Shown here one piece after another: positions 14,372 through 21,868 of a stretch of 35,868 nucleotides of DNA. The translations under genes were made by a program, and so were the position numbers. The notes under the pieces are model-generated. The model had not been told where the DNA came from. It did no database searches and worked only from the letters and a program-made list of their open reading frames with translations. How positions within the stretch are numbered: position 1 is the stretch's first letter; the number at the start of each line of letters is the position of its first letter. The DNA is from JAEKLB01 sp050249235 (lineage in GTDB: Bacteria > Actinomycetota > Acidimicrobiia > Acidimicrobiales > CADCSY01), in NCBI GenBank assembly GCA_050249235.1, contig JBFWQW010000020.1, positions 1-35,868 of the forward strand, written 5' to 3'.

Positions 14372-15109
14372 TCAGTGGGCGAGGATCTTCGAGAGGAAGC
14401 TGCGGGCCCGCTCCGACGTGGGCGAGGCGAAGAACTGGGCCGGGGGCGCGGTCTCGACGATCCGGCCCCCGTCCATGAACACCACCCGGTTGGCGGCGGA
14501 CCGGGCGAAGCCCATCTCGTGGGTGACGACGACCATGGTCGTGCCGTCGGCCACGAGGTCGACCATGACGTCGAGGACCTCGGCGATCATCTCGGGGTCG
14601 AGCGCGGAGGTGGGCTCGTCGAACAGCATCACCTTGGGCTGCATGGCGAGCGCCCGGGCGATCGCCACCCGCTGCTGCTGGCCCCCCGAGAGCTCGGCCG
14701 GGTAGCGGTCCGCCTTCTCGGCGATGCCGACCCGCTCGAGCAGGGCCATGCCCCGCTCCTTCGCCTGGCGCCGATCGAGCCCCCGGACCCTGGTGGGCCC
14801 GAGCGTCACGTTCTCGAGCGCGGTCATGTGGGCGAAGAGGTCGAAGGACTGGAACACCATGCCGACATCGGCCCGCAGCCGGGCCAGCGCCTTGCCCTCC
14901 TCGGGCAGGGGCACGCCGTCGACCAGGATGCGGCCGCCGTCGATGGGCTCCAGCCGGTTGATGCAGCGGCACAGGGTCGACTTGCCGGAGCCGGAAGGGC
15001 CGATGACGACCACGACCTCGCCCCGGGCGACATCGAGGTTCACGTCCTGGAGGACGTGCAGCGGGCCGAACCACTTCTCGACGCCCTCCATCACCACCAG
15101 CGCGTCCAG
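14372..15109 (-). CDS. gluA: Amino-acid ABC transporter ATPase (GluA-like), probable CTG start
   Basis: ATPase of the importer, 245 aa. Walker A GPSGSGKST, Q-loop VFQSFDLF, signature LSGGQQQRVAIARAL, Walker B VMLFDEPTSALDPE and switch His in VVVTHEMGFA are all intact. The family N-terminus is M-x-DALVVMEGVEKWFG. CTG at 15109 lies 7 nt after GGAGG and gives MDALVVMEGV, whereas the first standard codons (GTG GTG ATG, about 12-18 nt later) lie too far from that site and would clip the first strand. First gene of the operon, 47 bp ahead of the receptor gene. Together the four proteins should import glutamate or a related polar amino acid. Confidence 0.9.
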   Translation of the reverse strand: MDALVVMEGVEKWFGPLHVLQDVNLDVARGEVVVVIGPSGSGKSTLCRCINRLEPIDGGRILVDGVPLPEEGKALARLRADVGMVFQSFDLFAHMTALENVTLGPTRVRGLDRRQAKERGMALLERVGIAEKADRYPAELSGGQQQRVAIARALAMQPKVMLFDEPTSALDPEMIAEVLDVMVDLVADGTTMVVVTHEMGFARSAANRVVFMDGGRIVETAPPAQFFASPTSERARSFLSKILAH

Positions 15110-15282
15110 GGTTCCCCCTCCGGTTCGGCACGCCACCCGGGTCGGGGGTCGGGGGTCGTCCTGTACCCCGGACCCCTGTCCGGCCATGTCCGGTCCGACC
15201 ACGTCCGTTCCTGCCGGCGTTCCGCCGATCGGGGTTGGCCGGATGGCGCCGGCCCGGGTGGCGACGGGCGAGGGCGACCGGC

Positions 15283-15846
15283 TCAGCGGCTCCGGCGGCG
15301 GAGCGACGAGTGCAGGCCGGGCGCGCCCCGCTCCTCCGGGGGGCGGTCGCAGGCCCGGTTGCCGCGCCGGAGGCTGCGGCGATGGGCGTCGACCACCGCC
15401 GGCTCGACCCGCCGGGCAATGGGCCGCCGGGCGACGGGCCGAGGGGCTGGGGCCGGTGAGGGTCGGACCGGCTGGCAGCGGCGCTCGGCGTCCCGCTGGG
15501 ACGAGCGCCACGGCTCCCCGATCCCGTACAGGCCGAGGAGCGCACCCGCGGCGACCGCCAGCCCGACGATCGGGGAGCCCGCCACCGGCGGGGGGCCGCC
15601 TGCGTCCCCGGACCGGTCGCCGCCGCTGTCGGCCTGACCGGTCGCGGACCGGGCGACGGCGGGGTCGGCCGCTCCGGTCGCCCCGGGCGGGGGGCAGTCG
15701 GCGGGCCCGGCGGCCGGGACGCAGGCAGGGGGCGTCGCGGGGGCGTCGGCACGGACCTGCGGGCCGGCCATCGCGGTGCCGTAGGCGGACAGGACGCCCA
15801 CGGCGAGCACCACCACACCGACGGCGAGCTTGCAGCGGAAGGACAT
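15283..15846 (-). CDS. Secreted or membrane protein of unknown function
   Basis: Protein of 187 aa with a signal peptide or anchor at the start (MSFRCKLAVGVVVLAVGVLS, then AYGTAMAG), a Pro/Ala/Gly-rich stretch with two cysteines (CVPAAGPADCPPPG), a second hydrophobic helix (SPIVGLAVAAGALLGLYGIG), and an Arg/Pro-rich basic tail. If both hydrophobic segments span the membrane, the linker would be outside and the basic tail inside. No known domain was recognised. The ATG follows AGAGGAACGTCTCC, an acceptable ribosome-binding site. It neighbours another proline-rich membrane protein; the two could act together, but this is only positional. Confidence 0.6.
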   Translation of the reverse strand: MSFRCKLAVGVVVLAVGVLSAYGTAMAGPQVRADAPATPPACVPAAGPADCPPPGATGAADPAVARSATGQADSGGDRSGDAGGPPPVAGSPIVGLAVAAGALLGLYGIGEPWRSSQRDAERRCQPVRPSPAPAPRPVARRPIARRVEPAVVDAHRRSLRRGNRACDRPPEERGAPGLHSSLRRRSR

Positions 15847-15977
15847 GGAGACGTTCCTCTCTTCACTTCTCGGACCGTTGCGGTCGGCGCCCCGAGCGCG
15901 GGTGCCGACGTCCCGAGCCACCGTGCCGGGGCTCGGGATGTGGGCGGCCGCGGCGGGGCCACCCGGATGCCGCAGGG

Positions 15978-16871
15978 TCAGCCCGGCCGGACGAGCGGTG
16001 CGATCGCGAGGGTGCGGAGCGGGTCGACCCGGTCCGCCAGCGCCACCGCGTACCCGGCCGCGGCGGCCGCCGGCACGGACGGCAGCACCGCCGGCGGCGG
16101 CATCGGGATGCTCGGGCCCGATCCCGACGACGCCGGCACGCCGGGCACCCGCGACGGCGACGGGGCCGCGTCGGCCCAGGGTCCGCGCGGGGGGGCGGGC
16201 ACTCGCGACGACGGCGGGGCGACGCCGGCACCAGGGTCGGGAGGGGGGGCAGGGGGTGGCGGGCTCCGTCGGGCCCGGGGCGGCGGGGGGTCGGGAGCGT
16301 CGGCGACGGGCCCGTCGGTCGGACGGTCCAGCCCGGATTCGGGCGCGGGCGCGACCGCCCCGTCGGGGGGCCGGACGCCCAGGACCGGGACCGGCCCCGG
16401 CGGGACGAGCGGGACGACGGCCCGGACCGTCTCGGGGACCGGTTCGAGCTCGGCCGCCTCGTCGCCGACCGGGGCTCCGGCGTCACCGTCGGGCGACGGC
16501 TCGACCACCTCGCCGACGAGCTCCCCCCCGACCGGTTCGGTCAGCTCGTCGGGCACCGTGACGGCGGGCTCGGGAGGATCCTCCGGGTCAGCCGGATCGG
16601 GTTCGGCGGTGTCGGTGGTCTCGGCGGGGCGGGGTTCGGCGGGGTCGTCGAGCGGGTCGCCGGGCGACGGTGGCGGGGCGGGCGGGTCGCCGCCGGCGGT
16701 CGAGGCGGTGGCCGGGCGGGCGGACAGGAGGAGGACGGCGACCAGGAGGCCGAGACCCACCAGCAGCGCCCGCCCGGCCGGACGGCTCGGTGGCGGGGCC
16801 GCCGACGGTGGATGCTGCTGCCGGGTGGCACACGCGCCGGGGCCGGGGAGCGGCGCGCACCCGCCATCCAC
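15978..16871 (-). CDS. Proline-rich, probably exported protein of unknown function
   Basis: Low-complexity protein of about 297 aa. One hydrophobic helix (residues 34-54, RALLVGLGLLVAVLLLSA) ending in RPATAS looks like a long signal peptide or anchor. The remainder is Pro-, Ala- and Glu/Asp-rich (TDTAEPDPADPEDPPEP), with further PPPAPPP tracts, typical of a wall-spanning or disordered region. No folded domain is recognised. The GTG used here is where GC-biased codons begin; GTGs at 16889, 16895 and 16913 are possible, but the intervening codons (GTA, CCA, ATA, CTT) look non-coding. A probable regulated promoter lies just upstream. It may be transcribed with the downstream small membrane protein. 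Confidence 0.5.
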   Translation of the reverse strand: MDGGCAPLPGPGACATRQQHPPSAAPPPSRPAGRALLVGLGLLVAVLLLSARPATASTAGGDPPAPPPSPGDPLDDPAEPRPAETTDTAEPDPADPEDPPEPAVTVPDELTEPVGGELVGEVVEPSPDGDAGAPVGDEAAELEPVPETVRAVVPLVPPGPVPVLGVRPPDGAVAPAPESGLDRPTDGPVADAPDPPPPRARRSPPPPAPPPDPGAGVAPPSSRVPAPPRGPWADAAPSPSRVPGVPASSGSGPSIPMPPPAVLPSVPAAAAAGYAVALADRVDPLRTLAIAPLVRPG

Positions 16872-16891
16872 CTCGGAGTGTGCGCGCACAA

Positions 16892-16914
16892 GCACTATGC
16901 GTGGTTCTACCACG
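16892..16914 (-). promoter_or_regulatory. Candidate promoter with operator dyad
   Basis: On the minus strand a TAGTGC -10-like box (16892-16897) is preceded by the dyad CGTGGT-AGA-ACCACG (16900-16914), which would sit in the spacer between -35 and -10, a common repressor position. The stretch is less GC-rich than its surroundings, supporting a non-coding role. Confidence 0.4.
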
Positions 16915-16963
16915 ACGAACGGTACCGCCAACACCAAACTTCGGGGGCCGGTGGGGTGCCCGG

Positions 16964-17866
16964 TCAGGGCTCGATCACGGACCGCTCGACGAGGCGGGCG
17001 GTGGTCCGTCCCCCGGTCGTGGCCAGCTCGACCTCGGTGAGGACGACCCGGCGGCTCCGGTGGGTGACCCGGGCGGTGGCGACGAGGGGCTCGCCCACCG
17101 GCGTCGGCCGCAGGTAGTCGACGGCCACGCTGAGCCGCCGGGGCCGGACGCCGGCCGGCAGCGCGGCGTGCAGGGCCGCCGCCGAGGCCAGCTGGCCGAT
17201 GGCGGCGACGGCCCCGCCGTGGACCACGCCGACCGTGCGCTCGAACCGGGCCGGCGGGACCAGCCGCAGGGCCACGGCCCCGTCGGGCCGGTGCTCGACC
17301 CGGGTCCCTCCCATGGTTGCCAGCTCGAGGGCGAGCACGAGGGCCAGGTCGCCGCCAGGTTCCGTCGACGGGGTGTCGGCGTCCGGTACCGGCCCGGAGG
17401 CGTCGGGTCGAGCCGGCCCGGCCCCGCCGGCCCCGGCCGGGACGGCACCGGTCGGGACGGCCGCGGGCGGTGCCGGGGCGGCCATGGCCCGGAGGCTGGC
17501 GGTGGCGAGCACCTCGTCGCCGACGAGCATCCGGCCGTGCACGAGCGCCACCGAGCCCTGGCGGTGCTGCACCTCGGCCGTGCCCGTGAGCCGGGTGCCG
17601 GGCCGGGGCGGGTCGCGCCAGAAGTCGACATGGAGCCCGAGCGTCACGTTGAGGTCGTTCGGGTCGGGAGCGGTGGCGGCGTACGAAAGCAGGGTGTCGG
17701 CGAAGCCGGTCAGGGCGGCCTGGATGCCGAGCTCGCCGGCGCCGAGGAGCCACGGGCCGACGTCCATCTCGCAGGTGGAGCGGTCGTCGGTCGAGGACAC
17801 GCCGGTGAGGCGGAGCAGCTCGAAGTAGGGCACCGGCAAGGGGGCGGGCAGCCGGGGAGAGCGCAC
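16964..17866 (-). CDS. Double-hotdog acyl-CoA thioesterase (PaaI-like)
   Basis: Protein of 300 aa with two hotdog domains joined by an Ala/Pro/Gly-rich linker (about residues 130-175). The second domain is clearly PaaI-like: FERTVGVVHGGAVAAIGQLA with the catalytic-loop HGG, then RRLSVAVDYLRPTPVGEPLV. The first (about 10-128) has the same strand order (NDLNVTLGLHVDFWRDPPRP, AEVQHRQGSVALVHGRML) but no HGG motif, so it may be structural. Such enzymes hydrolyse acyl-CoA thioesters in the cytoplasm. The GTG start lies 6 nt after a TAGGGT -10 box, implying a leaderless transcript. It is divergent from the LLM oxidoreductase gene. Confidence 0.8.
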   Translation of the reverse strand: MRSPRLPAPLPVPYFELLRLTGVSSTDDRSTCEMDVGPWLLGAGELGIQAALTGFADTLLSYAATAPDPNDLNVTLGLHVDFWRDPPRPGTRLTGTAEVQHRQGSVALVHGRMLVGDEVLATASLRAMAAPAPPAAVPTGAVPAGAGGAGPARPDASGPVPDADTPSTEPGGDLALVLALELATMGGTRVEHRPDGAVALRLVPPARFERTVGVVHGGAVAAIGQLASAAALHAALPAGVRPRRLSVAVDYLRPTPVGEPLVATARVTHRSRRVVLTEVELATTGGRTTARLVERSVIEP

Positions 17867-17872
17867 CGCGGG

Positions 17873-17878
17873 ACCCTA
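17873..17878 (-). promoter_or_regulatory. Leaderless -10 box TAGGGT of the thioesterase
   Basis: On the minus strand TAGGGT is followed by six bases (CCCGCG) and the GTG start. No ribosome-binding site is present. The same TAGGGT box occurs ahead of the MFS gene at 23770. Confidence 0.55.
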
Positions 17879-17976
17879 GAGGGCTCGTCGCCGGCCGCGG
17901 CCGGGCTCGTCGCCGTCGCCGCCCGGCGGCGCGGGCGCGGCACCGGCCGGCGGCCGCTCGACCTGACAGGAAGCGC

Positions 17977-17982
17977 TAGACC
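17977..17982 (+). promoter_or_regulatory. Leaderless -10-like box TAGACC of the LLM oxidoreductase
   Basis: TAGACC is separated by six bases (GGCGGG) from the ATG. It departs from TAnnnT at the last base, so it is weaker than its divergent partner. Confidence 0.4.
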
Positions 17983-17988
17983 GGCGGG

Positions 17989-18849
17989 ATGCGGCTCGGC
18001 GTGGTCTTCCCCCAGACGGAGCTCGGCGGCGACGTGGGCGCGGTCCGCGCCTACGGCGAGGGGGTGGAGTCGCTCGGCTTCTCCCATCTCCTGGCCTACG
18101 ACCACGTCGTCGGGGCCGACCCGGAGGTCCACGCCGGCTGGTCGGGGCCCTACGACGTGCACACCACGTTCCACGAGCCGCTCGTGCTGTTCGGCTACCT
18201 GGCGGCGGTTACGTCGCTCGAGCTGGTGACCGGCATCGTGATCCTCCCTCAGCGCCAGACCGTGCTGGTGGCCAAGCAGGCCGCCGAGGTCGACCTGCTC
18301 ACCGGTGGCCGGCTGCGGCTGGGCGTCGGGATCGGCTGGAACCGGGTGGAGTACGAGGCCCTCGGCAAGGACTTCGGCGACCGGGGCCGGCGGTTGGGCG
18401 AGCAGGTGGCGCTGCTGCGGCGGCTGTGGACCGAGTCCACCGTCACCTTCGACGGCGACCACGAGCGGGTGACGGGTGCCGGGCTGGCCCCGATGCCGAT
18501 GCAGCGACCCATCCCGGTGTGGTTCGGGGCCAGCTCCCCGCCGGCCCTGCGCCGGGCCGGCGGGCTGGCCGACGGCTGGTTCCCCCAGGCGTCGCCCGGC
18601 CCGGCCCTCGAGGAGGCCCGGGCCCACGTCGAGGCAGGGGCCGTGGCCGCCGGCCGGGATCCGGCGTCGATCGGCATAGAGGGGCGGGTGGTGTGGCGGG
18701 GCTCGCCGGACAAGCTCGCCGACCACGTCGAGACCTGGCGGGCGTCGGGCGCCAGTCACGTGTCGGTGAACACCATGGGCGCCGGCCTGGGCGGTGTGGA
18801 CGGCCACCTGCGGGCCCTCGCCGAGGCCGCCGGCGCCCTCGGCCTGTAG
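17989..18849 (+). CDS. LLM-class F420-dependent oxidoreductase
   Basis: Luciferase-like TIM-barrel oxidoreductase of 286 aa. Family marks include MRLGVVFPQTELGGD, FSHLLAYDHVVGAD, ELVTGIVILPQRQTVLVAKQ with AAEVDLLTGGRLRLGVGIG, WNRVEYEALG, and IPVWFGASSPPALRRAG. This pattern belongs to the branch that uses deazaflavin F420 rather than FMN; the assignment is by family. Substrates of these paralogs are mostly unknown. The ATG closely follows a -10-like TAGACC, so the message is likely leaderless. It is divergent from the thioesterase with about 120 bp between starts. Confidence 0.9.
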   Translation: MRLGVVFPQTELGGDVGAVRAYGEGVESLGFSHLLAYDHVVGADPEVHAGWSGPYDVHTTFHEPLVLFGYLAAVTSLELVTGIVILPQRQTVLVAKQAAEVDLLTGGRLRLGVGIGWNRVEYEALGKDFGDRGRRLGEQVALLRRLWTESTVTFDGDHERVTGAGLAPMPMQRPIPVWFGASSPPALRRAGGLADGWFPQASPGPALEEARAHVEAGAVAAGRDPASIGIEGRVVWRGSPDKLADHVETWRASGASHVSVNTMGAGLGGVDGHLRALAEAAGALGL

Positions 18850-18864
18850 GGCCCGGCTCCGGGT

Positions 18865-18897
18865 CGAGGGAACCCCACCCGGGTGCCGGGACCCTCG
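18865..18897. terminator. Possible terminator between convergent genes
   Basis: CGAGGG and CCCTCG enclose a loop containing the palindrome CACCCGGGTG. It lies between the ends of the LLM oxidoreductase gene and the convergent cpYpsA gene. No U-tract. Confidence 0.35.
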
Positions 18898-18931
18898 GGC
18901 GCGACGGTGAACCCCGAGCCGGCGGCGCCGC

Positions 18932-19441
18932 TCAGGGGCCGGCGTCGAGTGGTCCGGCGTCGAGGGCGTCGGCCACCGCGGCCAGCAGCGCCGAGGCGGC
19001 GGCGTGGACGCCGGGGGCCTCGCTCTCCCTCGGCCCGGCGACGACGAGCGACGAGCCCGCCGGCAGGGCGGCCACGAAGGCGACCACCGCGGCCAGGGCG
19101 TCCTCCCCGTCGAGGCCGACGACGAGCAGGGGATGCCCGCGGCGGCGGGTCTCGGCGATCGTGAGGTCGGTGCCCGGCGACGGGGCGCCCCGGTCGAGGT
19201 CGAGGACGAGGACGAGGGTGGCATCGGCGTCGCGGACGTTGCGGCGGGTCCGCTCGGCGGGGTCGGCCGAGCCGGTCTCGACCAGGTCGGGGAACCGGGC
19301 CCGCACGCCCGGCGGGGTCGGGGCGTCCTCGGCCCAGCCCCCGGCCGGGACCCAGCCGCCGACGGCGATGCCCCGGCGCTCGGCCAGCTCGAGGGCGGCC
19401 CGGTCGACGCCGGTCTGGCCGCCCGAGACGATCCGTGCCAC
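18932..19441 (-). CDS. cpYpsA/SLOG-family protein ('putative molybdenum carrier')
   Basis: Rossmann-like protein of 169 aa whose N-terminus RIVSGGQTGVDRAALELAER followed by GIAVGGWVPAGGWAEDAP is the signature of the circularly permuted YpsA branch of the SLOG superfamily, often annotated as molybdenum carrier. Further marks are RTRRNVRDADATLVLV and SPGTDLTIAETRRRGHPLLV. SLOG domains bind nucleotides or nucleotide-derived signals; a true molybdenum role is not shown. It is the last gene of a minus-strand trio with two split-barrel proteins, 26 bp after its neighbour. The GTG start is set by the conserved N-terminal strand. Confidence 0.8.
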   Translation of the reverse strand: MARIVSGGQTGVDRAALELAERRGIAVGGWVPAGGWAEDAPTPPGVRARFPDLVETGSADPAERTRRNVRDADATLVLVLDLDRGAPSPGTDLTIAETRRRGHPLLVVGLDGEDALAAVVAFVAALPAGSSLVVAGPRESEAPGVHAAASALLAAVADALDAGPLDAGP

Positions 19442-19467
19442 CGGGCCCAGCCGTCCCGTCCCGGCGG

Positions 19468-19827
19468 TCAACCCGGCGCCCTGTTCACCCGCAGGCGGCC
19501 GAAGTCGAAGCTCACGACGTCGGTGAGGGACACGGCCAACCGTCCACCGTCGACGGGGGCGGCGTCGCCGTGGACCAGCACCCCGCGGATGCCGGAGAAG
19601 TCGGGCTGCTCCTCGACGATCACGCACACCCGCGGATCGGCGGCGACCGCGGCGAGTGCGGACGGGGTGGGCAGCACCACCAGCTCCTCGTCGCCGGCCG
19701 CGGGCTCGACGGTCACGACCTCGCCGAGGGGGTGTGAGGTGCCGGCGGTCACGAGGACGGCGGTGCGGGCCGCGGCGAGGAAGGCCCGGATCTCGCCGGG
19801 GTCGAGGTCGATCTCCTCGCGGGGCAC
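19468..19827 (-). CDS. Small split-barrel (pyridoxamine-phosphate-oxidase-like) protein
   Basis: Protein of 119 aa with the FMN/F420-binding split-barrel pattern in short form: helix FLAAARTAVLVTAGTSHPLG, strand pair EVVTVEPAAGDEELVVLPTP, SALAAVAADPRVCVIVEEQP, and ending VSLTDVVSFDFGRLRVNRAP. Cofactor residues cannot be assigned with confidence. The GTG start comes 3 bp after the stop of the upstream, larger split-barrel gene, so the two are translationally coupled and may form a heteromer or catalyse linked steps. The substrate is unknown. Confidence 0.65.
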   Translation of the reverse strand: MPREEIDLDPGEIRAFLAAARTAVLVTAGTSHPLGEVVTVEPAAGDEELVVLPTPSALAAVAADPRVCVIVEEQPDFSGIRGVLVHGDAAPVDGGRLAVSLTDVVSFDFGRLRVNRAPG

Positions 19828-19830
19828 GAC

Positions 19831-20286
19831 TCAGCCCGGCCCGATCGGACCGGCGACCGGGCCGGACGCACCGACGGGGTGCAGCGCCACCACGACCCGG
19901 CGGCCGTCGGCCAGCCTGGCCTGCACGGTCGCGCCCACCTCGGCCGGGCCCACCCGCACGGCGGGGCCGCCCGTCGAGGCGCGCCAGGCCTCCGCCCCCG
20001 CCGCCCGCTCCAGGAGCTCGGCCGTCCCCGTGACCAGCACCCAGTGGGGCGCCGGATCGCCCGCGGGCGTCGTGACCAGGCACGAGACCCGCGGGTCGCG
20101 GCGCAGGTTCCGCACCTTGGCGCTGGCCCGGTAGGTGTTGAACAGGAGGGCGCCGTCGGCGCCCACCCGCAGGGTCATGGGGTGGCCCGTCGGCGCGCCC
20201 GACGCCCGCCGGGTCAGCAGGAACGAGCGGCTGTTGGCCCGCACGAACGCCATGGCCTCCGGGGCGATGCCGGCGGGATCGGTCAC
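19831..20286 (-). CDS. PPOX-class, probably F420-dependent, split-barrel enzyme
   Basis: Protein of 151 aa of the pyridoxamine-5'-phosphate-oxidase-like class. Visible are the N-terminal helix PEAMAFVRANSRSFLLTRRA, the conserved G.P...PM strand (SGAPTGHPMTLRVGADGALL), the cofactor-side FNTYRASAKVRNLRRDPRVS followed by CLV, and VLVTGTAELLE. This arrangement matches Rv1155-like F420 enzymes more than true PdxH. The GTG start lies 7 nt after TAGACG, without a ribosome-binding site. First gene of the trio with the small split-barrel and cpYpsA proteins; divergent from the alpha/beta hydrolase. Confidence 0.8.
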   Translation of the reverse strand: MTDPAGIAPEAMAFVRANSRSFLLTRRASGAPTGHPMTLRVGADGALLFNTYRASAKVRNLRRDPRVSCLVTTPAGDPAPHWVLVTGTAELLERAAGAEAWRASTGGPAVRVGPAEVGATVQARLADGRRVVVALHPVGASGPVAGPIGPG

Positions 20287-20293
20287 CCCGAAC

Positions 20294-20299
20294 CGTCTA
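20294..20299 (-). promoter_or_regulatory. Leaderless -10-like box TAGACG of the split-barrel/cpYpsA unit
   Basis: On the minus strand TAGACG precedes the GTG start by 7 nt (GTTCGGG). It is a weak match at the last base; position and the lack of a ribosome-binding site support it. Confidence 0.4.
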
Positions 20300-20406
20300 G
20301 TCGTTCCCGGTGCGCGGATCCATCCCGGTGCCGGGACCCCCGTGCACGGCCGCCCGGGACCGGTGCGGGACCAACTGCCGGGACCTCGTCCAGGGCGGCG
20401 GGCCGC

Positions 20407-20412
20407 TAGGAA
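20407..20412 (+). promoter_or_regulatory. Leaderless -10-like box TAGGAA of the alpha/beta hydrolase
   Basis: TAGGAA is followed by 7 nt and the GTG start of the hydrolase. It departs from TAnnnT at the last base, so confidence rests on position. Confidence 0.35.
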
Positions 20413-20419
20413 GCCCGGG

Positions 20420-21154
20420 GTGGGAACGGAGCTGGCGGTGACGGAATTGGGTCGGGGCGACGACCTCGTGGTGTTCGCCCACGGGGTGCTCGACCGGGGC
20501 CGGTCGTTCCGCTTCGTCGGTGAGGAGCTGGCCGACGAGTGCCGCATGGCCTGGTACGACCGCCGGGGCTACGGCGACTCCCTCGACCTCGCGCCGGTGC
20601 CCGTCGGCGTCGACGTCCATGCCGCCGACCTCCTCGACGTCCTCGACGGGCGCCCGGCGGTGGTGGTGGGCCACTCCTTCGGCGGTGTCACCGCTCTCGG
20701 CGCCGCGATGCGGGCGCCGGAGCTGGTCCGGGCCGTCGTCGTGTACGAGACCGGCATGGCCTGGGCGCCGGGCTGGGACGACGCCCACATGCAGGCGATG
20801 CTCTGGGGCGACGACCCGGAGGCCCAGGGCGCCCGGATGATGTTCGGCTCGCGGTACGAGGCGATGGCGCCGGACGAGCGCAGCCGGTGGCTGCTCGAGG
20901 CCCGGGCCTTCGTCGCCGAGGAGCGCTCGGTGCGGCGGGGACCGGCCCCGTTCGACCTGGCCGGGCTCCGCATGCCCCTCGTCTACGGCTGCAGCGACCG
21001 GGCCCGGTTCGGCGTGATCGGTGGCTACCTCGAGTCGGTCGTCCCCGGCGTCGAGATCGTGGAGCTCCCCGGCGCCGGCCACAACGCCCACCGCTCGCAG
21101 CCCGGACCCTTCGCCGACCTCGTCCGGCGGGCCCTGGTCCTGGCAGGGGCCTGA
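20420..21154 (+). CDS. Alpha/beta-fold hydrolase
   Basis: Serine hydrolase of 244 aa. The oxyanion strand is LVVFAHGVLDRGRSF, the nucleophile elbow G84-H-S86-F-G-G sits after VVV, the acid is likely in LVYGCSDRARFG, and the catalytic His in PGAGHNAHRS. YDRRGYGDS is typical of epoxide-hydrolase and esterase relatives. The cap region (MAWAPGWDDAHMQAMLWGDD) is short. Substrate unknown. GTG is chosen because it follows the -10-like box and because upstream in-frame sequence reads through the divergent promoter region. Confidence 0.88.
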   Translation: MGTELAVTELGRGDDLVVFAHGVLDRGRSFRFVGEELADECRMAWYDRRGYGDSLDLAPVPVGVDVHAADLLDVLDGRPAVVVGHSFGGVTALGAAMRAPELVRAVVVYETGMAWAPGWDDAHMQAMLWGDDPEAQGARMMFGSRYEAMAPDERSRWLLEARAFVAEERSVRRGPAPFDLAGLRMPLVYGCSDRARFGVIGGYLESVVPGVEIVELPGAGHNAHRSQPGPFADLVRRALVLAGA

Positions 21155-21206
21155 GGGGTCCGAGCCGGGGGCGCAGCGTCGTCCCGAGCGGGCCGGCGCC
21201 GGAGAC

Positions 21207-21238
21207 GCCGAGAGCGGAGAGTGAAGCGCCTTCTCGGC
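21207..21238. terminator. Inverted repeat downstream of the hydrolase
   Basis: GCCGAGA and TCTCGGC with an 18-nt loop lie in the roughly 200-bp convergent spacer between the hydrolase and VOC genes. A bidirectional terminator is plausible; no convincing gene is seen in this spacer. Confidence 0.4.
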
Positions 21239-21351
21239 AGCTGGAGAAGACCGGCCGGGGCCGGTTCCGCCTGGTGGTGTCGTCACCGCTCGAGCTCGTC
21301 ACCCTGGGCCAGGGCTGACGGAGAGGGTCCCGAGCGCCCGCCGCCGGATCC

Positions 21352-21753
21352 TCAGCCCGGCGGAGATGCCAGGGGTCCGCTGCCGTACGGGCGGGTGAGC
21401 AGCTCCATGAACTGGCCGTCGGGATCCTCGAAGTAGACGCCCCGGCCGCCGTCCTCGTGGTTGATCTGCCCGGGGCGGGTGCGCCCCGGATCGGCCCAGT
21501 GGTCGAGCCCGGCGGCGAGGATGCGGCCGAAGGCCTGGTCGAACTCGCGCTCGGTGACGAGGAAGGCGTAGTGCTGGACGGTGGGCTCGTCGTCGGTGTC
21601 GCCGTAGTCCAGCGATACGCCGTTGGCCAGCTCGACGACGGCGAACGGTCCGAAGGGCACGGCCGGCGGCAGGCCGAGCAGGTCCGTGAGGAACGCCGAC
21701 GACCGCCACCGGTCCCGGCACCAAACGATGGTGTGGTCGAGCTGCACGGCCAT
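21352..21753 (-). CDS. VOC (glyoxalase/bleomycin-resistance) family protein
   Basis: Protein of 133 aa with two beta-alpha-beta-beta-beta modules. Candidate metal ligands are H7 (QLDHTIVW), H61 (VQHYAFLV) and E117 (GQFMELLT); the C-terminal GVYFEDPDGQFMELLTRPYG is the family's diagnostic strand. With these ligands it could be a metal-dependent lyase, isomerase or dioxygenase, or a binding protein. The ATG is preceded by GGAGGG about 6 nt upstream. It stands alone, convergent with the hydrolase and divergent from the zinc-ribbon gene. Confidence 0.88.
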   Translation of the reverse strand: MAVQLDHTIVWCRDRWRSSAFLTDLLGLPPAVPFGPFAVVELANGVSLDYGDTDDEPTVQHYAFLVTEREFDQAFGRILAAGLDHWADPGRTRPGQINHEDGGRGVYFEDPDGQFMELLTRPYGSGPLASPPG

Positions 21754-21856
21754 CGGGCCTCCCTCCGTCTCGACCCTCGACGCTACGGGCGCCTCGACGC
21801 TACGGGCGGCGCCGGCCGGCCCGGCGGGCGGGCGGGTGGGGCCCCCCTTCGCTGGG

Positions 21857-21862
21857 CATGAT
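21857..21862 (+). promoter_or_regulatory. Leaderless -10-like box CATGAT of the zinc-ribbon gene
   Basis: CATGAT is followed by six bases (GGGGCG) and the GTG start. No Shine-Dalgarno sequence lies in between. Confidence 0.4.
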
Positions 21863-21868
21863 GGGGCG

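Noticed and set aside
15121..15230. Repeated GTCCGG-like strings upstream of gluA as an operator
   Set aside because: Copies are short and irregular, and such strings are expected by chance at this base composition.
21221..21436. Small open frame in the spacer after the hydrolase
   Set aside because: Its composition is low-complexity, it overlaps the hairpin and the convergent VOC gene, and no ribosome-binding site or family pattern is present.
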